The notes under the pieces are model-generated. The model saw only the letters and a list, made by a program, of their open reading frames with translations, ran no database searches and was not told the origin of the DNA. From Aquihabitans sp. G128 (lineage in GTDB: Bacteria; Actinomycetota; Acidimicrobiia; Acidimicrobiales; Iamiaceae): 64,000 nt of DNA. Positions within the stretch are counted from its first letter, which is position 1. Every line of letters starts with the position of its first letter. The DNA lies in assembly GCF_019048865.1 (NCBI RefSeq), contig NZ_CP077604.1:2232001-2296000 (forward strand), written 5' to 3'. A program made the position numbers and the translations under genes. Positions 26,882-36,242 of the stretch are shown piece by piece.

Positions 26882-26903
26882 CGGTGGCGCGCACGCTGCT
26901 CCC

Positions 26904-27785
26904 ATGACCACCTCCTCCCGCACCACCCACCACGTCCCCACGCCGGACGGCCGCACCCTGGTCGTCGACGTCACCGGGCCCGAGGACGGGCCCACCACCC
27001 TGTTCCTCCACAGCGCACCGGGCTCACGGTCGTTCGACCCCGACCCGCAGGCGACGGCCGGCGCCGGCTGCCGCCTCGTCACGTTCGACCGGGCGGGCTA
27101 CGGGGGGTCGACCGCGCTGCCCACGAGGTCGATCCCCACCGTGCTGGGCCACGCCGCCGATGCCGCCCTGGTGGTCGAGGCGCTCGAGGCCGGCCCCGTG
27201 GACGTGGTCGGCTGGTCCGCCGGCGGCCGCATCGCCGCCGCCCTCGCCGCCACCCGGCCGGAGCTGGTGCGCAGCGTGGCCGTCATCGGGACGCCGGCAC
27301 CCGACGCCGAGGTCCCGTGGGTGCCCGAGGAGCACCGAGCCGTGAGCGCCCGGCTCCGCCAGGACCCGGGGTCGGCCTACGCCGCCCTCCTCGACGCCTT
27401 CGCCCCGCTCGGCGCCGCGGTGGCCCAGGACGACGAGGTGGCCGCCGGCCAGGTCGGTGGCGGCCCGGCCGACGAGGCGCTGCTGGCCGCCCGGCCCGAG
27501 CTGCGCGCCGCCGCCATCGCCATGGTCCGCAGCGGCTTCGCGCCCGGCGTGGCGGGCGTGGCGGCCGACATCGTGGCCGACCAGGTGGCCGACTGGGGCT
27601 TCGACCACGCCGCGATCACCGCGCCGACCACGTGCTGGTACGGCGCCGAGGACCCCATCGTGGGCCCGGCCCACGGGTCCTGGTGGGCCGACGGCATCCG
27701 CGGCGCCCGGCTGACCGTCGTGCCCCAGGCCGGCCACCTGGTGGTGGCCGCAGCCTGGGCCGCGGTGCTCGGCGCCCGACCCTGA
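26904..27785 (+). CDS. Alpha/beta hydrolase
   Basis: A 293-residue cytosolic alpha/beta-fold hydrolase. The oxyanion region is LHSAPGSR, the nucleophile elbow is VVGWSAGGRIAAALA with Ser near residue 100, the acid is in YGAEDPIVGP and the His is in QAGHLVVA. No signal peptide. The ATG at 26904 lies just beyond the GGTGACA/TGTCACC repeat, so expression is probably set by the divergent WYL regulator. Followed after 20 bp by an SDR gene with its own -10-like box. Substrate unknown. Confidence 0.85.
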   Translation: MTTSSRTTHHVPTPDGRTLVVDVTGPEDGPTTLFLHSAPGSRSFDPDPQATAGAGCRLVTFDRAGYGGSTALPTRSIPTVLGHAADAALVVEALEAGPVDVVGWSAGGRIAAALAATRPELVRSVAVIGTPAPDAEVPWVPEEHRAVSARLRQDPGSAYAALLDAFAPLGAAVAQDDEVAAGQVGGGPADEALLAARPELRAAAIAMVRSGFAPGVAGVAADIVADQVADWGFDHAAITAPTTCWYGAEDPIVGPAHGSWWADGIRGARLTVVPQAGHLVVAAAWAAVLGARP

Positions 27786-27805
27786 CCCCGCCTACGGTCG
27801 ACCGA

Positions 27806-28567
27806 ATGGACATCAACGGAGCTTCGATCCTCGTCACCGGCGCCAGCGGCGGCCTGGGGGCCGCCATGGTCCGCGAGCTGGCCGAGCGCGGCGCCAACCT
27901 CGTGCTCTCGGCCCGCAACGTGGCCGTGCTCGACCAGCTGGCCGCCGAGACGGGGGCCGAGGTCGTGGTGGCCGACCTGGCGAACCGGGCCGACGTCGAG
28001 CGGCTCGCCGCCCGCGCCGCCTCGTGCGACGTGCTGGTGGCCAACGCCGGCATCGGCAGCGACCCGCCGTTGGCCGAGCTCACCTCGGCGGCGATCGACC
28101 AGTCGATCGAGGTCAACCTCCGCAGCCCGATCGTGCTGTCGAACGCCTACGCCCAGGCCCGGATCGCCGCCGGCAAGCCGGGCCAGATCGTCCTCATCGG
28201 CTCGCTCTCGGGGTTGGCCGCCAGCCCCGGGACCCGCATGTACAACGCCACCAAGTTCGGGCTGCGGGGCTTCGCCCTCTCGTTCCGCCAGGACCTCGAC
28301 GGCACCGGGATCGGCTGCACCCACGTGCTCCCGGGCTTCATCCGCGACGCCGGCATGTTCGCCGACGGCGACCTCGACCTGCCGCCGGGCGTGCGGACCA
28401 AGACCCCCGCCGACGTCGCGGCCGGCGTGGTGCGGGCCATCTCCAAGAACCCCGCCGAGGTGTTCGTGTCCCCCACCGAGCTGCGCCTCGCGTCCACGCT
28501 GGGCGGCCTGGCGCCGGCCCTGAGCGCCGCCATCCAGAAGAAGCTGGGCGTGGCCGACCGGGTCTGA
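27806..28567 (+). CDS. Short-chain dehydrogenase/reductase
   Basis: A 253-residue classical SDR, NAD(P)-dependent oxidoreductase. Cofactor motif TGASGGLGAAM (about residues 10-20), ADLANRAD and NAG in VANAGIG. The catalytic Ser is in IGSLSG and Tyr/Lys in MYNATKFGLR. The ATG at 27806 is 7 bases after TACGGT (27793-27798), pointing to a leaderless transcript separate from the upstream hydrolase. The C-terminal 30 residues (LASTLGGLAPALSAAIQKKLG) are amphipathic. Substrate not determinable. Confidence 0.9.
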   Translation: MDINGASILVTGASGGLGAAMVRELAERGANLVLSARNVAVLDQLAAETGAEVVVADLANRADVERLAARAASCDVLVANAGIGSDPPLAELTSAAIDQSIEVNLRSPIVLSNAYAQARIAAGKPGQIVLIGSLSGLAASPGTRMYNATKFGLRGFALSFRQDLDGTGIGCTHVLPGFIRDAGMFADGDLDLPPGVRTKTPADVAAGVVRAISKNPAEVFVSPTELRLASTLGGLAPALSAAIQKKLGVADRV

Positions 28568-28656
28568 GCCCGGGGCGCCTTGACGCCGGGCCGGCCACCG
28601 GGTCGCGTGGCGACCGCACCTGCGGCTCCCGCCGCGGGACCGTCGATCGGAACCCG

Positions 28657-29103
28657 ATGACCACCACCACCCCCGAGCCCCCGTCGGCGGCCGGCCACCA
28701 CCCCGCCGTGCTGGCCGCCGAGGAGGCTCGCGCCGCCAAGGCCCAGCTCCGCGTGGCCGACGCCATCACCCGCTTCGCCGGCTCGATGCTGTTCGTCTAC
28801 ATCCACGCCGTGGTGTTCGCCGTGTGGTGCAGCACCGGGCTGTTCGGGATCGACAGGTTTCCGTTCAACTTCCTGACCATGGCCGTCTCGCTCGAGGCGA
28901 TCTTCCTGTCGACCTTCGTGATGATCGGCCAGAACCGCCAGGCGGAGTTCGCCCAGCGCAAGGCCGACCACGACTTCAACGAGCAGGAGCGCGAGCTCAA
29001 GACCAACACCGAGCTCACCCGCCAGATCCACGCCCTGCTCTGCGAGCTCGACCGGCGGACCGCGGCGGGTGGAGGCGGTGCCGCAGCGGCGCCCGCCAGC
29101 TGA
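28657..29103 (+). CDS. DUF1003 membrane protein
   Basis: A 148-residue protein of the DUF1003 family. A helical N-terminus (VADAITRFAGSMLFVYIHAVVFAVW) begins the first membrane span. After FPFNFLTMAVSLEAIFLSTFVMI, the second span, comes the diagnostic NRQAEFAQRKADHDFNEQERELKTNTELTRQIH coiled coil. The family has no known activity. No promoter was evident; it is 90 bp after the SDR gene. Confidence 0.85.
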   Translation: MTTTTPEPPSAAGHHPAVLAAEEARAAKAQLRVADAITRFAGSMLFVYIHAVVFAVWCSTGLFGIDRFPFNFLTMAVSLEAIFLSTFVMIGQNRQAEFAQRKADHDFNEQERELKTNTELTRQIHALLCELDRRTAAGGGGAAAAPAS

Positions 29104-29124
29104 GCGCTCCGCCGACGGGCCGGG

Positions 29125-29397
29125 TCAGCGCTCGGAGCGGGGCCCGCGGCTGAAGCCACCGCCGGAGTGGCGCTCGCCGACCGCCCCTGGCGGGCCGGCC
29201 TCGGCCCGGCGGCGCAGGGCGCTGACCTGCTGGTCGCACCACTCGCAGCGAGGGGCGTCGCCCTCCGGCGGCCAGGGCTGGCGGGGGAAGACCCGGGCCG
29301 GGATGATCCCGCACGGGGTCAGCTGCGAGCCGCCGCCGATGGCGTGACGGAGGCTCTCCGCCCGATCGTCGTTCGCCGCCACCACGTAATCAGCCAT
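29125..29397 (-). CDS. Small hypothetical protein with CxxC motif
   Basis: A 90-residue protein starting MADYVVAANDD at 29397. The centre, TPCGIIPARVFPRQPWPPEGDAPRCEWC, has one Cys plus a CxxC pair that could bind zinc. The last 30 residues are Arg/Gly-rich. It loosely recalls DUF3039-type actinobacterial proteins, but I cannot assign it. It is convergent with the DUF1003 gene. Confidence that it is a real gene is moderate. Confidence 0.5.
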   Translation of the reverse strand: MADYVVAANDDRAESLRHAIGGGSQLTPCGIIPARVFPRQPWPPEGDAPRCEWCDQQVSALRRRAEAGPPGAVGERHSGGGFSRGPRSER

Positions 29398-29524
29398 CCC
29401 AAGATCATGCCGCCGCCAGATCGAGATGTGCGGTCGCGCCAGGTCAGGGCACGGACGTTCACCTGATCTGGTGATCCGTCCGCACCCGGACCGGACGACC
29501 GGCGTGGCGCCCGTAGGGTCGACC

Positions 29525-29614
29525 ATGCGTCGCACCGCCAACCGGGTCCTGGCCATCCTCTTCGTGGCCTTCGTGGTGGTCCCGCTGGTCCTCTACCTCG
29601 TCGCCGGCCGCTGA
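29525..29614 (+). CDS. 29-residue single-helix membrane peptide
   Basis: A short open frame reads MRRTANRVLAILFVAF followed by VVVPLVLYLVAGR. A basic N-terminus is followed by one uninterrupted hydrophobic helix and a short basic end. The ATG is 5 bases after a TAGGGT box (29514-29519), the same arrangement as larger genes here. This supports real expression as a leaderless microprotein. Function unknown. Confidence 0.5.
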   Translation: MRRTANRVLAILFVAFVVVPLVLYLVAGR

Positions 29615-29646
29615 CCTCGACGCTGGGGGCGCCTACGCTCACACCC

Positions 29647-30258
29647 GTGGCGGAGGCGAGCGAGCACGGATCGACGGCGGACGGCGGGGTGGTGCCTCCG
29701 GCCGAGCGGGCGGCTCCCGCCACCGAGCGGGCGGCTCCCGACGACGGCGGGACCGTGGTGGTCCGCAGCCCCGAGCTCACGCCGCTCCTGCACTTCGCCC
29801 CGACCGCGGCCTGCGCCCTGCTCCTCGGCCGGTCCCCATCGCTGTGGTGGGCGGGCTGCGTGGCTTCGACGGCCCTGATGGGCCTGTGGGGCTGGGCCCG
29901 CCGCGGACGCCACCGGCAGGAGGTGGTCGTCGACGCCGACGGGATCACCAGCACGAACCGCAAGGGGTCGCGCCGATGGGACTGGGCGGACCTGGACCAC
30001 GTCGACGGCCAGGAGTTCGCCCCCAACCTCACGATCCACCCACGGGAGGGCCGCAAGGTCCGCCTCTTCCCCTGGTTCCCCGACAAGGACCCAGCGGCCG
30101 ACCAGGCTTGCGAGCTCGTCCTCCGCCGGGCGGCGGCGGCCGGCGTCGACGTCACCCAGGGCCCCCTCGCCCTCTGGCGCATCGAGGCCCGCGACATCGA
30201 CTGGGACCAGGCCATCGTCGAACCCACCTGGTGGGCCCGCCGCCGCCAGAAGCCGTAA
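29647..30258 (+). CDS. Membrane-associated PH-like hypothetical protein
   Basis: A 203-residue protein. Residues 1-35 contain a duplicated AERAAP/TERAAP segment. Two hydrophobic segments (about 52-62 and 66-82) precede a soluble domain: HRQEVVVDADGITSTNRKGSRRWDWADLDHV resembles the beta-strand pattern of bacterial PH domains in membrane proteins. The end is Trp/Arg-rich. The GTG start is 7 bases after TACGCT (29634-29639). No specific family is recognised. Confidence 0.6.
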   Translation: MAEASEHGSTADGGVVPPAERAAPATERAAPDDGGTVVVRSPELTPLLHFAPTAACALLLGRSPSLWWAGCVASTALMGLWGWARRGRHRQEVVVDADGITSTNRKGSRRWDWADLDHVDGQEFAPNLTIHPREGRKVRLFPWFPDKDPAADQACELVLRRAAAAGVDVTQGPLALWRIEARDIDWDQAIVEPTWWARRRQKP

Positions 30259-30325
30259 CCCCACCGAGTCGATGGGTCGGGAGGCGCTGTCGACGGCGCG
30301 GGCAGCGGTCTGAGCGTGGGTGAGC

Positions 30326-30970
30326 TCAGGCCTGTTCGCCTCCGGTGTCGTGCCCATGGACCTCGCACCGGTCCCCGCCGCGATCCGGCAGGACCACGCT
30401 CCCACACACCGAGCACGTGCCCCACCGTCCGTACCAGGTGCCGTTGCGTCGGAAGCGGGCAACCGCCTGCCTCCAAGCCTCGAGGTCGTCGTCGTCGGTG
30501 TCGCCCTCAGCGTCCATCGGTGGGTCCGGCTCCGCACCGTGGAGGAACCCCTTGATGAAGTAGCGGGCTTCGAGCGACATCTCCGTGATCTCCGAAGACG
30601 ACACGCTGTAGCTGACCTCGGTGGTCGGACACCACGCGGACAGACGCCCCGTGAAGGTGTGGCTGTTGCCGACCAGGTAGTCCCGCTCGCCGCAGGCGCC
30701 GCTGAACCACAGAGCTTCGTCCAGCTCCTGCGCCACCGGCGGTGTCTGTTCCCAGCGGAGCGGGGTGCTGACCTTGCCGACGATGCAGGCCAGAGGCTCG
30801 GGATCACCGCTCGGAGGCCACTCGGCGAAGAGGGTTGCTCCCCGCTCGGCCGCGACCGCCAACGCCTCCGACTTGTCGACCAGCTCCAGCCCGTCACCAT
30901 CCACGTACACCTCGTCACCGGGAACGTCGTCTCCGAAGACGAACTGATCGAGGCGCCACATGCGAGACAT
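30326..30970 (-). CDS. Hypothetical protein with C-terminal CxxC...CxxH motif
   Basis: A 214-residue cytosolic protein with no signal peptide. The final 30 residues, WGTCSVCGSVVLPDRGGDRCEVHGHD, form a likely zinc ribbon. The remainder is acidic, and I recognise no fold. The ATG at 30970 is 6 bases after TATCCT (30977-30982). Codon choice appears less GC-extreme than in neighbours (many A- and T-containing third positions near the start), which might mean later acquisition; I did not quantify this. Confidence 0.55.
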   Translation of the reverse strand: MSRMWRLDQFVFGDDVPGDEVYVDGDGLELVDKSEALAVAAERGATLFAEWPPSGDPEPLACIVGKVSTPLRWEQTPPVAQELDEALWFSGACGERDYLVGNSHTFTGRLSAWCPTTEVSYSVSSSEITEMSLEARYFIKGFLHGAEPDPPMDAEGDTDDDDLEAWRQAVARFRRNGTWYGRWGTCSVCGSVVLPDRGGDRCEVHGHDTGGEQA

Positions 30971-31172
30971 GGCGGCAGGATATGGCCGCGTCGCCCAGCG
31001 GACGCAGAGAACCCGTGCCCTCCCGCCGGCTCCTGGCAACGTCTCGCGGCATCGCCTCGCTCGGATGGCGACGGACCGGACCCTCCGTGCGGGCCGCAGA
31101 CCCGGGCACACGTCTCCCCTATCCTCCGTCCGCGCCGCCGACCAGCAGCTGGCGTTCACGGAGGGGCGGATC

Positions 31173-31400
31173 ATGGATGGACCGGGCTGGCACGTCGACC
31201 CACAGCACCAAGGCGGGCAACGCTGGTGGGACGGGCAGGGTTGGACCGACATCACCAGGGTTCCCGCCCTCGTCGACGCCAAGCAGCTCGACCGGATCGT
31301 CCACCAGCTCAGCCAGATCCGCATCGGCGTCACCTTCTTGGCCGCCGTCGCCGTCCTCGGCCTGATCGGCGGGTTCCTCGCCGCCGTCGCCGGCACCTGA
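31173..31400 (+). CDS. DUF2510 small membrane protein
   Basis: A 75-residue protein. The N-terminus carries the DUF2510 pattern PGWHVDPQHQGGQRWWDGQGWT, common at the ends of actinobacterial membrane proteins. A short linker leads to one hydrophobic helix (IGVTFLAAVAVLGLIGGFLAAV). The ATG follows GAGGGG. A TATCCT box lies about 50 bases upstream. Function unknown. Confidence 0.7.
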   Translation: MDGPGWHVDPQHQGGQRWWDGQGWTDITRVPALVDAKQLDRIVHQLSQIRIGVTFLAAVAVLGLIGGFLAAVAGT

Positions 31401-31503
31401 GCCTCGGCGACGGGTACAGCCCCGACCGGCCAGGTCAGCGCTCCCGCCCGCCCTGGACCGGATGACCTCGCCGATGCCGTCGGCGTCGAACATGCGCCTC
31501 GGT

Positions 31504-32343
31504 TCAGCAGGTGACCGTGAGGTAGAAGGGCAGGTTCGTCTGCGTCCCGTCGTCGTTGAAGGTCTGGACGAAGATCCCCGTGGCATCGCTGGTCGCAGGC
31601 TGGGCGTTGGCGTAGCCGACGGCAGTGCCAGTCGCGGCCGTGCCGACCGTGGCGTTGTAGGCGCAGCTGCTGACGTCGCGGTCGAAGCGCACGACGCGGG
31701 CACCGACCGCCGGCGACGACACGCTCACGGCTCGGGAGTTGCGGCCGAGGCTGCCATCGGCGTTGATCTGGGCGGCCATCTGCTGCTGGTAGTAGCCCTG
31801 CACGTCGATGATGATGTGGGTGGAGCTGGTGAAGTCCCGCACCCGGAGGTCCTCGTCGACGACGCACAGGAACCCGGTGGCCCCGCAGAGGCTGACGGTG
31901 CCGGTGTTCGAGGCGTTGAACACGTTGGTGGAGTTGAGGAACGTGGCGTTGGTCTCGCCCACCGGGTACGCGCGGACGTACCCCTTGCCGGTCGCCTCGG
32001 CGGCGGTCACCGTGATCTCGACGGCAGTCGCCGTGTCAGGGATGCCGCAGCCGTTGGCGGCCCCACCTTGGGCGGCGAAGGTCGCGCCGGTTCCGCGCAC
32101 GTCGTAGGTGCGCTCCTCACCGATGGCGAACTTCCCGCTCGCCTTGCGGGTGTCGACGAGCCGGCACGGCGCGATGGCCTGGAAGATGGTCTCGCGCTTC
32201 GTGCCGCCGAGAGCGCGGGTGCCCGCCCCAGCCGAGGCGGGCCCGTCGTTCTGGCCGCCACCGTCCTGCGCCCACGCAGCGGTCGCTCCGGTTGCAGCAG
32301 CGACGGCGACCGCAGCGACGGCGAGCTTCTTCCATCGGTTCAC
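31504..32343 (-). CDS. Secreted repeat-type protein of unknown function
   Basis: A 279-residue exported protein. The signal peptide ends near AAWAQ (residues 1-25). The mature part has the pattern CRLVDTRKASGKFAIGEERTYDVRG, then GCGIPDTATAVEITVTA, YVRAYP and FLNSTN, which recurs in secreted proteins of actinobacteria and other soil bacteria. It is probably a beta-sandwich cell-surface domain. Five or six Cys suggest disulfides. The GTG (32343) has GGGGGA upstream. Confidence 0.65.
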   Translation of the reverse strand: MNRWKKLAVAAVAVAAATGATAAWAQDGGGQNDGPASAGAGTRALGGTKRETIFQAIAPCRLVDTRKASGKFAIGEERTYDVRGTGATFAAQGGAANGCGIPDTATAVEITVTAAEATGKGYVRAYPVGETNATFLNSTNVFNASNTGTVSLCGATGFLCVVDEDLRVRDFTSSTHIIIDVQGYYQQQMAAQINADGSLGRNSRAVSVSSPAVGARVVRFDRDVSSCAYNATVGTAATGTAVGYANAQPATSDATGIFVQTFNDDGTQTNLPFYLTVTC

Positions 32344-32692
32344 GTTGGTTCCCCCGTGGGTCAGGTGGCCCGCGCCGGTGCGCAGGTCAGGGGGCTGATC
32401 GTGGCCAAGGGCCCTTCAAGGTCTCCTCAAGCGCACACCGGAGGGCCCGGCGCGAAGGGGCCACCGCGGGCCGCACCGTCCGCCCGTCGACGCCCTGGCC
32501 CCACCGGGCTGCCCGGCCCCGGCCCGATCGGTCGCTCCGACCAGCCGCCGGGCTGACCTGCGACCGGGGCGCTGCACGCGGCTCTCCCCGGTTGCGGTGG
32601 TACCGGACGCCGCCGGGGTCTCTGGCCGTGGCCGGCATCGTGCGCCGGTCCTAAGACAGTTGAGTACGAAGTTGGGTACGGCCCCACCTCGG
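32344..32692. other. Gene-free stretch between secreted protein and tRNA-Pro
   Basis: No supported protein gene. It presumably contains the promoter of the leftward secreted protein. An AAGGGCCCTT palindrome near 32405 and an imperfect 12-bp direct repeat (AGTTGAGTACGA, AGTTGGGTACGG) near 32660 are the only features I see. Confidence 0.4.
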
Positions 32693-32730
32693 CCAGGTCA
32701 GCGGGACTCCCTGCGTGCCCGCTGACCTGG
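32693..32730 (-). terminator. Terminator of tRNA-Pro
   Basis: CCAGGTCAGCGGG (32693-32705) and CCCGCTGACCTGG (32718-32730) form a perfect 13-bp stem with a 12-base loop. It starts 8 bases beyond the 3' end of tRNA-Pro on the minus strand. Confidence 0.7.
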
Positions 32731-32738
32731 GGGTTCGG

Positions 32739-32815
32739 TGGTCTGGCCGGAGGGATTTGAACCCACGACCCCCGCGTCCCAAACGCGGTGCGCTACCAAG
32801 CTGCGCCACGGCCAG
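32739..32815 (-). tRNA. tRNA-Pro (anticodon UGG), CCA encoded
   Basis: A 77-base cloverleaf on the minus strand. The acceptor CTGGCCG pairs with CGGCCAG; discriminator A and encoded CCA follow. D arm GCGC/GCGC, anticodon stem CCGCG/CGCGG with loop TTTGGGA (anticodon TGG), T loop TTCAAAT. One T-T mismatch occurs in the T stem. Confidence 0.95.
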
Positions 32816-32998
32816 TCGCCGGCCACCGTACCGGGCGCGGTCCGGTGGCCCGGCAGCGGTTGCGGCGTCGGCGGTGTCGGAGCGGTGGGGCCACCGAGGT
32901 CGGCAGCCCGTTGCGGCCGGCCGCCTCGGCCGAAAGGACGAGGCAGGAGGGACCCCCGGGACGACGACGGCGGAGCGACCGGTCCGTAGCGTGGCGCC

Positions 32999-34189
32999 GT
33001 GGACTGGATGCGACGGTTGGTCGAGCGGGTGGCGCGCGGCATCACGCCGCGCCGCACGGACACCGTCCTCGGCGTCCTGCTCACCCTCTTCGGGATCGTG
33101 GAGGCGCTGGCCCGGGCCGGCGGCTCGCACCCGAAGCCCTGGGTCCCCTCGCTGGCCGCCGGCCTGGTGGCCACCGTGGCCGTGCGGTGGCGCCGCCGCT
33201 CGCCGGTGACGGCCGCCGCCGTGGCCTACGCCGCCCTCTCGGTGGGGTCGCTCACCGCATGGGTGGCCAACGGCCAGCAGCGGAGCAACGAGGTGCTGGT
33301 GCTCGGCGGGCTCTCGGCGCTGGTGCTCCTCTACTCGGTCGTCCGCTACGCCGAAGGCTGGCAGCGCTCGGCCGTCTGGGCCGCGGCGCTGGGCTCGAGC
33401 ATCCTCGACTCCACGGCCAGCCAGCAGGGCGTGCCCTACGGCGCCGTCACCAGCTCCGTCATCTTCATCACGTTCATCGCCGCCGCCGGCGTGGCGTTCC
33501 GCTACCGCGCCGACCTGCGCGCCGAACGGGACGAGCAGGCCCGCACCGGCGAGCGCGAGCAGCTGGCCCGCGAGCTGCACGACGTGGTGGCCCACCACGT
33601 GAGCGCCATGGTCGTGCAGGCGAGCGCAGCGCTGGCCGTGCTCGACCAGCAGCCCGAGGCCGCGCGGCCCGCCCTGCAGTTCATCAAGACCTCCGGCCAG
33701 GCGACCATGGGCGAGATGCGCCAGATGGTCGGCATCCTCCGGGGCTCGGACCCGGCGGAGCTGGCGCCCCGGCGCGGCATCGCCGGGCTGGCCGACCTGC
33801 TGATCGAGGTGCCCGGCGCCGCCCCCGTGCGGCTCCACGAGGTGGGCGAGCCCCGAGCGGTCGACGCGCCGGTGGACCAGTCGGTCCTGCGCATCGTGCA
33901 GGAGTCGGTCACCAACGCCCGCCGCCACGGCCGGGGCGCCCGAGCGGTCGACGTGACGCTCACCTGGAGCCCGGACCGCGTCGAAGCTCGCGTCGACAAC
34001 GACGGCGCCACCGCCGCGCCGCCCGGTGCCTCCGACCGTGGCTACGGCCTGGTGGGGATGGCCGAACGGGCGCGGCTGCTGGGCGGTACGTTCGAGGCCG
34101 GACCCCGCTCGGGCGGTGGGTGGCGGGTGGTCGCCTCCCTGCCCCTCGGCGACCCCGCTCCTCCCCATCGCCACGAGGCCCCGGCATGA
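32999..34189 (+). CDS. Sensor histidine kinase, NarL/DesK type
   Basis: A 396-residue membrane histidine kinase. About four to five hydrophobic helices occupy residues 20-165. The HisKA_3 dimerisation helix follows, with phosphoacceptor His in [18 protein letters not shown] (near residue 200). The ATPase domain has the N box [11 protein letters not shown] and G boxes [18 protein letters not shown]. The GTG (32999) is 6 bases after TAGCGT (32987-32992). The stop overlaps the response-regulator start as ATGA, so the pair is co-translated. The stimulus is unknown; there is no extracellular sensor domain. Confidence 0.92.
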   Translation: MDWMRRLVERVARGITPRRTDTVLGVLLTLFGIVEALARAGGSHPKPWVPSLAAGLVATVAVRWRRRSPVTAAAVAYAALSVGSLTAWVANGQQRSNEVLVLGGLSALVLLYSVVRYAEGWQRSAVWAAALGSSILDSTASQQGVPYGAVTSSVIFITFIAAAGVAFRYRADLRAERDEQARTGEREQLARELHDVVAHHVSAMVVQASAALAVLDQQPEAARPALQFIKTSGQATMGEMRQMVGILRGSDPAELAPRRGIAGLADLLIEVPGAAPVRLHEVGEPRAVDAPVDQSVLRIVQESVTNARRHGRGARAVDVTLTWSPDRVEARVDNDGATAAPPGASDRGYGLVGMAERARLLGGTFEAGPRSGGGWRVVASLPLGDPAPPHRHEAPA

Positions 34190-34866
34190 CCGAACCCCTG
34201 CGCCTGCTCATCGCCGACGACCAGGCCATGGTGCGCGCCGGGTTCAAGCTGATCCTCGACGCCGCACCGGACCTCACGGTGGTGGCCGAGGCCGTCGACG
34301 GCGTGGAGGCGGTGGAGCTGGCCCGGCGGGAGCGGCCCGACGTCGCCCTCCTCGACATCCGCATGCCCCGGCTCGACGGCATCGAGGCCACCCGCCAGCT
34401 CGCCGGGCCCGACATCGCCCACCCGGTGCCGATCCTCATCATCACCACGTTCGACCTCGACGAGTACGTGATCGGCGCCCTGAAGGCCGGGGCCCGCGGC
34501 TTCCTGACCAAGGACGCCGAGCCGGAGCTGCTGCTCGACGCCGTGCGAGCCGTCGCCCGCGGCGACGGCCTCATCGCGCCGGCGGTCACCCGGCGGCTGA
34601 TCGCCCAGCTGGCTGCGGCCCGGCCCACCCGGCCCACCGCCGCGCTCACGCTGCCCGGCGCCGCCCTCACCGACCGCGAGGAGGAGGTGCTGCGGGCCGT
34701 CACCCGCGGCCTCACCAACGCGGAGCTGGCCGACGAGCTGTTCATCTCGCTGTCGACGGTGAAGACCCACCTGGCCAGCCTGCTGGCGAAGCTGGGCGTG
34801 CGGAACCGGGTGGAGCTGGTGATCCGGGCCTACGAGTCCGGCCTCGTCACCCCCGGCGCCGACTGA
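34186..34866 (+). CDS. NarL/FixJ-family response regulator
   Basis: A 226-residue partner of the upstream kinase. Receiver domain: acidic pair in IADDQAMVR, phosphoacceptor Asp in [13 protein letters not shown] (about residue 56), Thr in IITTFD and Lys in LTKDAE. The C-terminal LuxR helix-turn-helix is [49 protein letters not shown] Thr/Ala/Pro linker joins the two. Target genes are unknown; no obvious one is adjacent. Confidence 0.94.
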   Translation: MTEPLRLLIADDQAMVRAGFKLILDAAPDLTVVAEAVDGVEAVELARRERPDVALLDIRMPRLDGIEATRQLAGPDIAHPVPILIITTFDLDEYVIGALKAGARGFLTKDAEPELLLDAVRAVARGDGLIAPAVTRRLIAQLAAARPTRPTAALTLPGAALTDREEEVLRAVTRGLTNAELADELFISLSTVKTHLASLLAKLGVRNRVELVIRAYESGLVTPGAD

Positions 34867-34894
34867 CGTCTCGGCCCCCTCCTAGGGTCGGCGC

Positions 34895-35593
34895 ATGGCC
34901 ACCGTCCCCGCCACGCCGACCGGACCCCGCCTCGTCGAACTGCTCGTGGCCGACGCGCCGAGCGCCTGGGCCGACGCCGGCTTCCACGTCGCCGACGATC
35001 GCGTGGTGGTGGGCACCGTCGCCTTCGTGCTCACGGGCGGCGCGGCCGGGGGCGCCAGCGAGCGCGGGATCACCGGCTGGCGGCTGTCGGGCGTCGATCC
35101 CGCCGGCGTGGTCGACGGAAGGGTCGACGGCCTGCCGACCGAGCTCGTCGAGGCTGACGGCACGACGCCCGACACCGACGCTGCGCCGCACCCGAACGGC
35201 GTGGTCGGCCTCGACCACGTGGTGGTGTCCACGCCGGACCTCGAGCGGACCATCGGCGCGTTCACCGCCACCGGGCTGGACCTGCGGCGCATCCGCGGCA
35301 CCGACGAGACCGGCACCGGCCTGCGCCAGGCCTTCTTCCGCCTCGGCCCCACCATCCTGGAGGTGGTGAGCGGCCCCGAGCCGAGCGGCCGACCCGCCGC
35401 CCAGGCGCCGGCCAGCTGGTTCGGCGTCGCCGTCGACGTGGCCGACCTCGACGCCACCGCCGCCCTGCTGGGCGAGGGGTTGGGCCCGGTGAAGGCGGCG
35501 GTCCAGCTCGGCCGGCGCATCGCCACGCTGCGCCACAAGGCATTCGCCATGACGGTCGCGGTGGCCGCCATGGACGACGGACCCTCCCGCTAG
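34895..35593 (+). CDS. VOC/glyoxalase-superfamily protein
   Basis: A 232-residue protein. The second half (about 105-230) has the VOC pattern GLDHVVVSTPDLERTIGAFTATGLDLRR, then LGPTILEVVSG and WFGVAVDVADLDATAALLG. The first half is a degenerate repeat. The ATG is 6 bases after TAGGGT (34883-34888). Substrate and metal ligands are uncertain. Confidence 0.72.
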   Translation: MATVPATPTGPRLVELLVADAPSAWADAGFHVADDRVVVGTVAFVLTGGAAGGASERGITGWRLSGVDPAGVVDGRVDGLPTELVEADGTTPDTDAAPHPNGVVGLDHVVVSTPDLERTIGAFTATGLDLRRIRGTDETGTGLRQAFFRLGPTILEVVSGPEPSGRPAAQAPASWFGVAVDVADLDATAALLGEGLGPVKAAVQLGRRIATLRHKAFAMTVAVAAMDDGPSR

Positions 35594-35605
35594 GGTCCGC
35601 TCCAG

Positions 35606-36208
35606 ATGCTCGACCACGTGTTCACCGATGCCATCGGCGCCCTCCGCGACACCGTCGAGGGCGCCATGCTCGAACGGCAGGCCTTCGAGGAGCGCTTCCA
35701 GGCCGACGTCCTCCTGGGCGACCTGACCTGGGAGACGTCCTATGCGCTCCCCGGCGAGGGCAGCCCGCCGCGCACCCGCGCCGACATCACGCTCGACTGG
35801 CCCACCTGGTCCCAGACGGCCTACCGGTCCTGGTACATCGGCGAGCCGCTGGACGAACCGCCCCGCATCGAGATCGAGATCGTGCTGCGGATCCAGCGCC
35901 TGGCCGCCCAGCCCGACCCGCGCCGCGTCCTGGCCGTGCTGCCCCAGGAGTCGAGCCCCATCGGGGCCGAGCGCCTGGCCCGCTCGGGGCCCACCGTCGA
36001 GATCGTCCACGACGAGGACCTCGAGGCGGTCGAGTGGGCCATCGAGGTGTCCTACGACGGCACCTACGAGCTCGACGAGGACGTCCTGGCCGACGGCTCG
36101 AAGCTCGACGAGCACTTCAGCTCCATGGGCGGCTGGATCGCCTCGACGCTGGTCCGCCTCGGCGACCTGACGTTCGAGTTCCTGCCACCCGAAGAAGCCC
36201 ACGACTGA
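35606..36208 (+). CDS. Hypothetical acidic protein
   Basis: A 200-residue acidic soluble protein, alternating short strands and helices, with no signal peptide or membrane helix. Stretches such as PPRIEIEIVLRIQRLAAQPD and GPTVEIVHDEDLEAVEWAIEVSYDGTYE suggest an alpha/beta fold. I do not recognise the family. The ATG is 9 bases after a TAGGGT box that overlaps the stop codon of the VOC gene. Confidence 0.6.
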   Translation: MLDHVFTDAIGALRDTVEGAMLERQAFEERFQADVLLGDLTWETSYALPGEGSPPRTRADITLDWPTWSQTAYRSWYIGEPLDEPPRIEIEIVLRIQRLAAQPDPRRVLAVLPQESSPIGAERLARSGPTVEIVHDEDLEAVEWAIEVSYDGTYELDEDVLADGSKLDEHFSSMGGWIASTLVRLGDLTFEFLPPEEAHD

Positions 36209-36242
36209 ACCCGCCGCCCACCCCTTCCGAGGAGCACCACCC

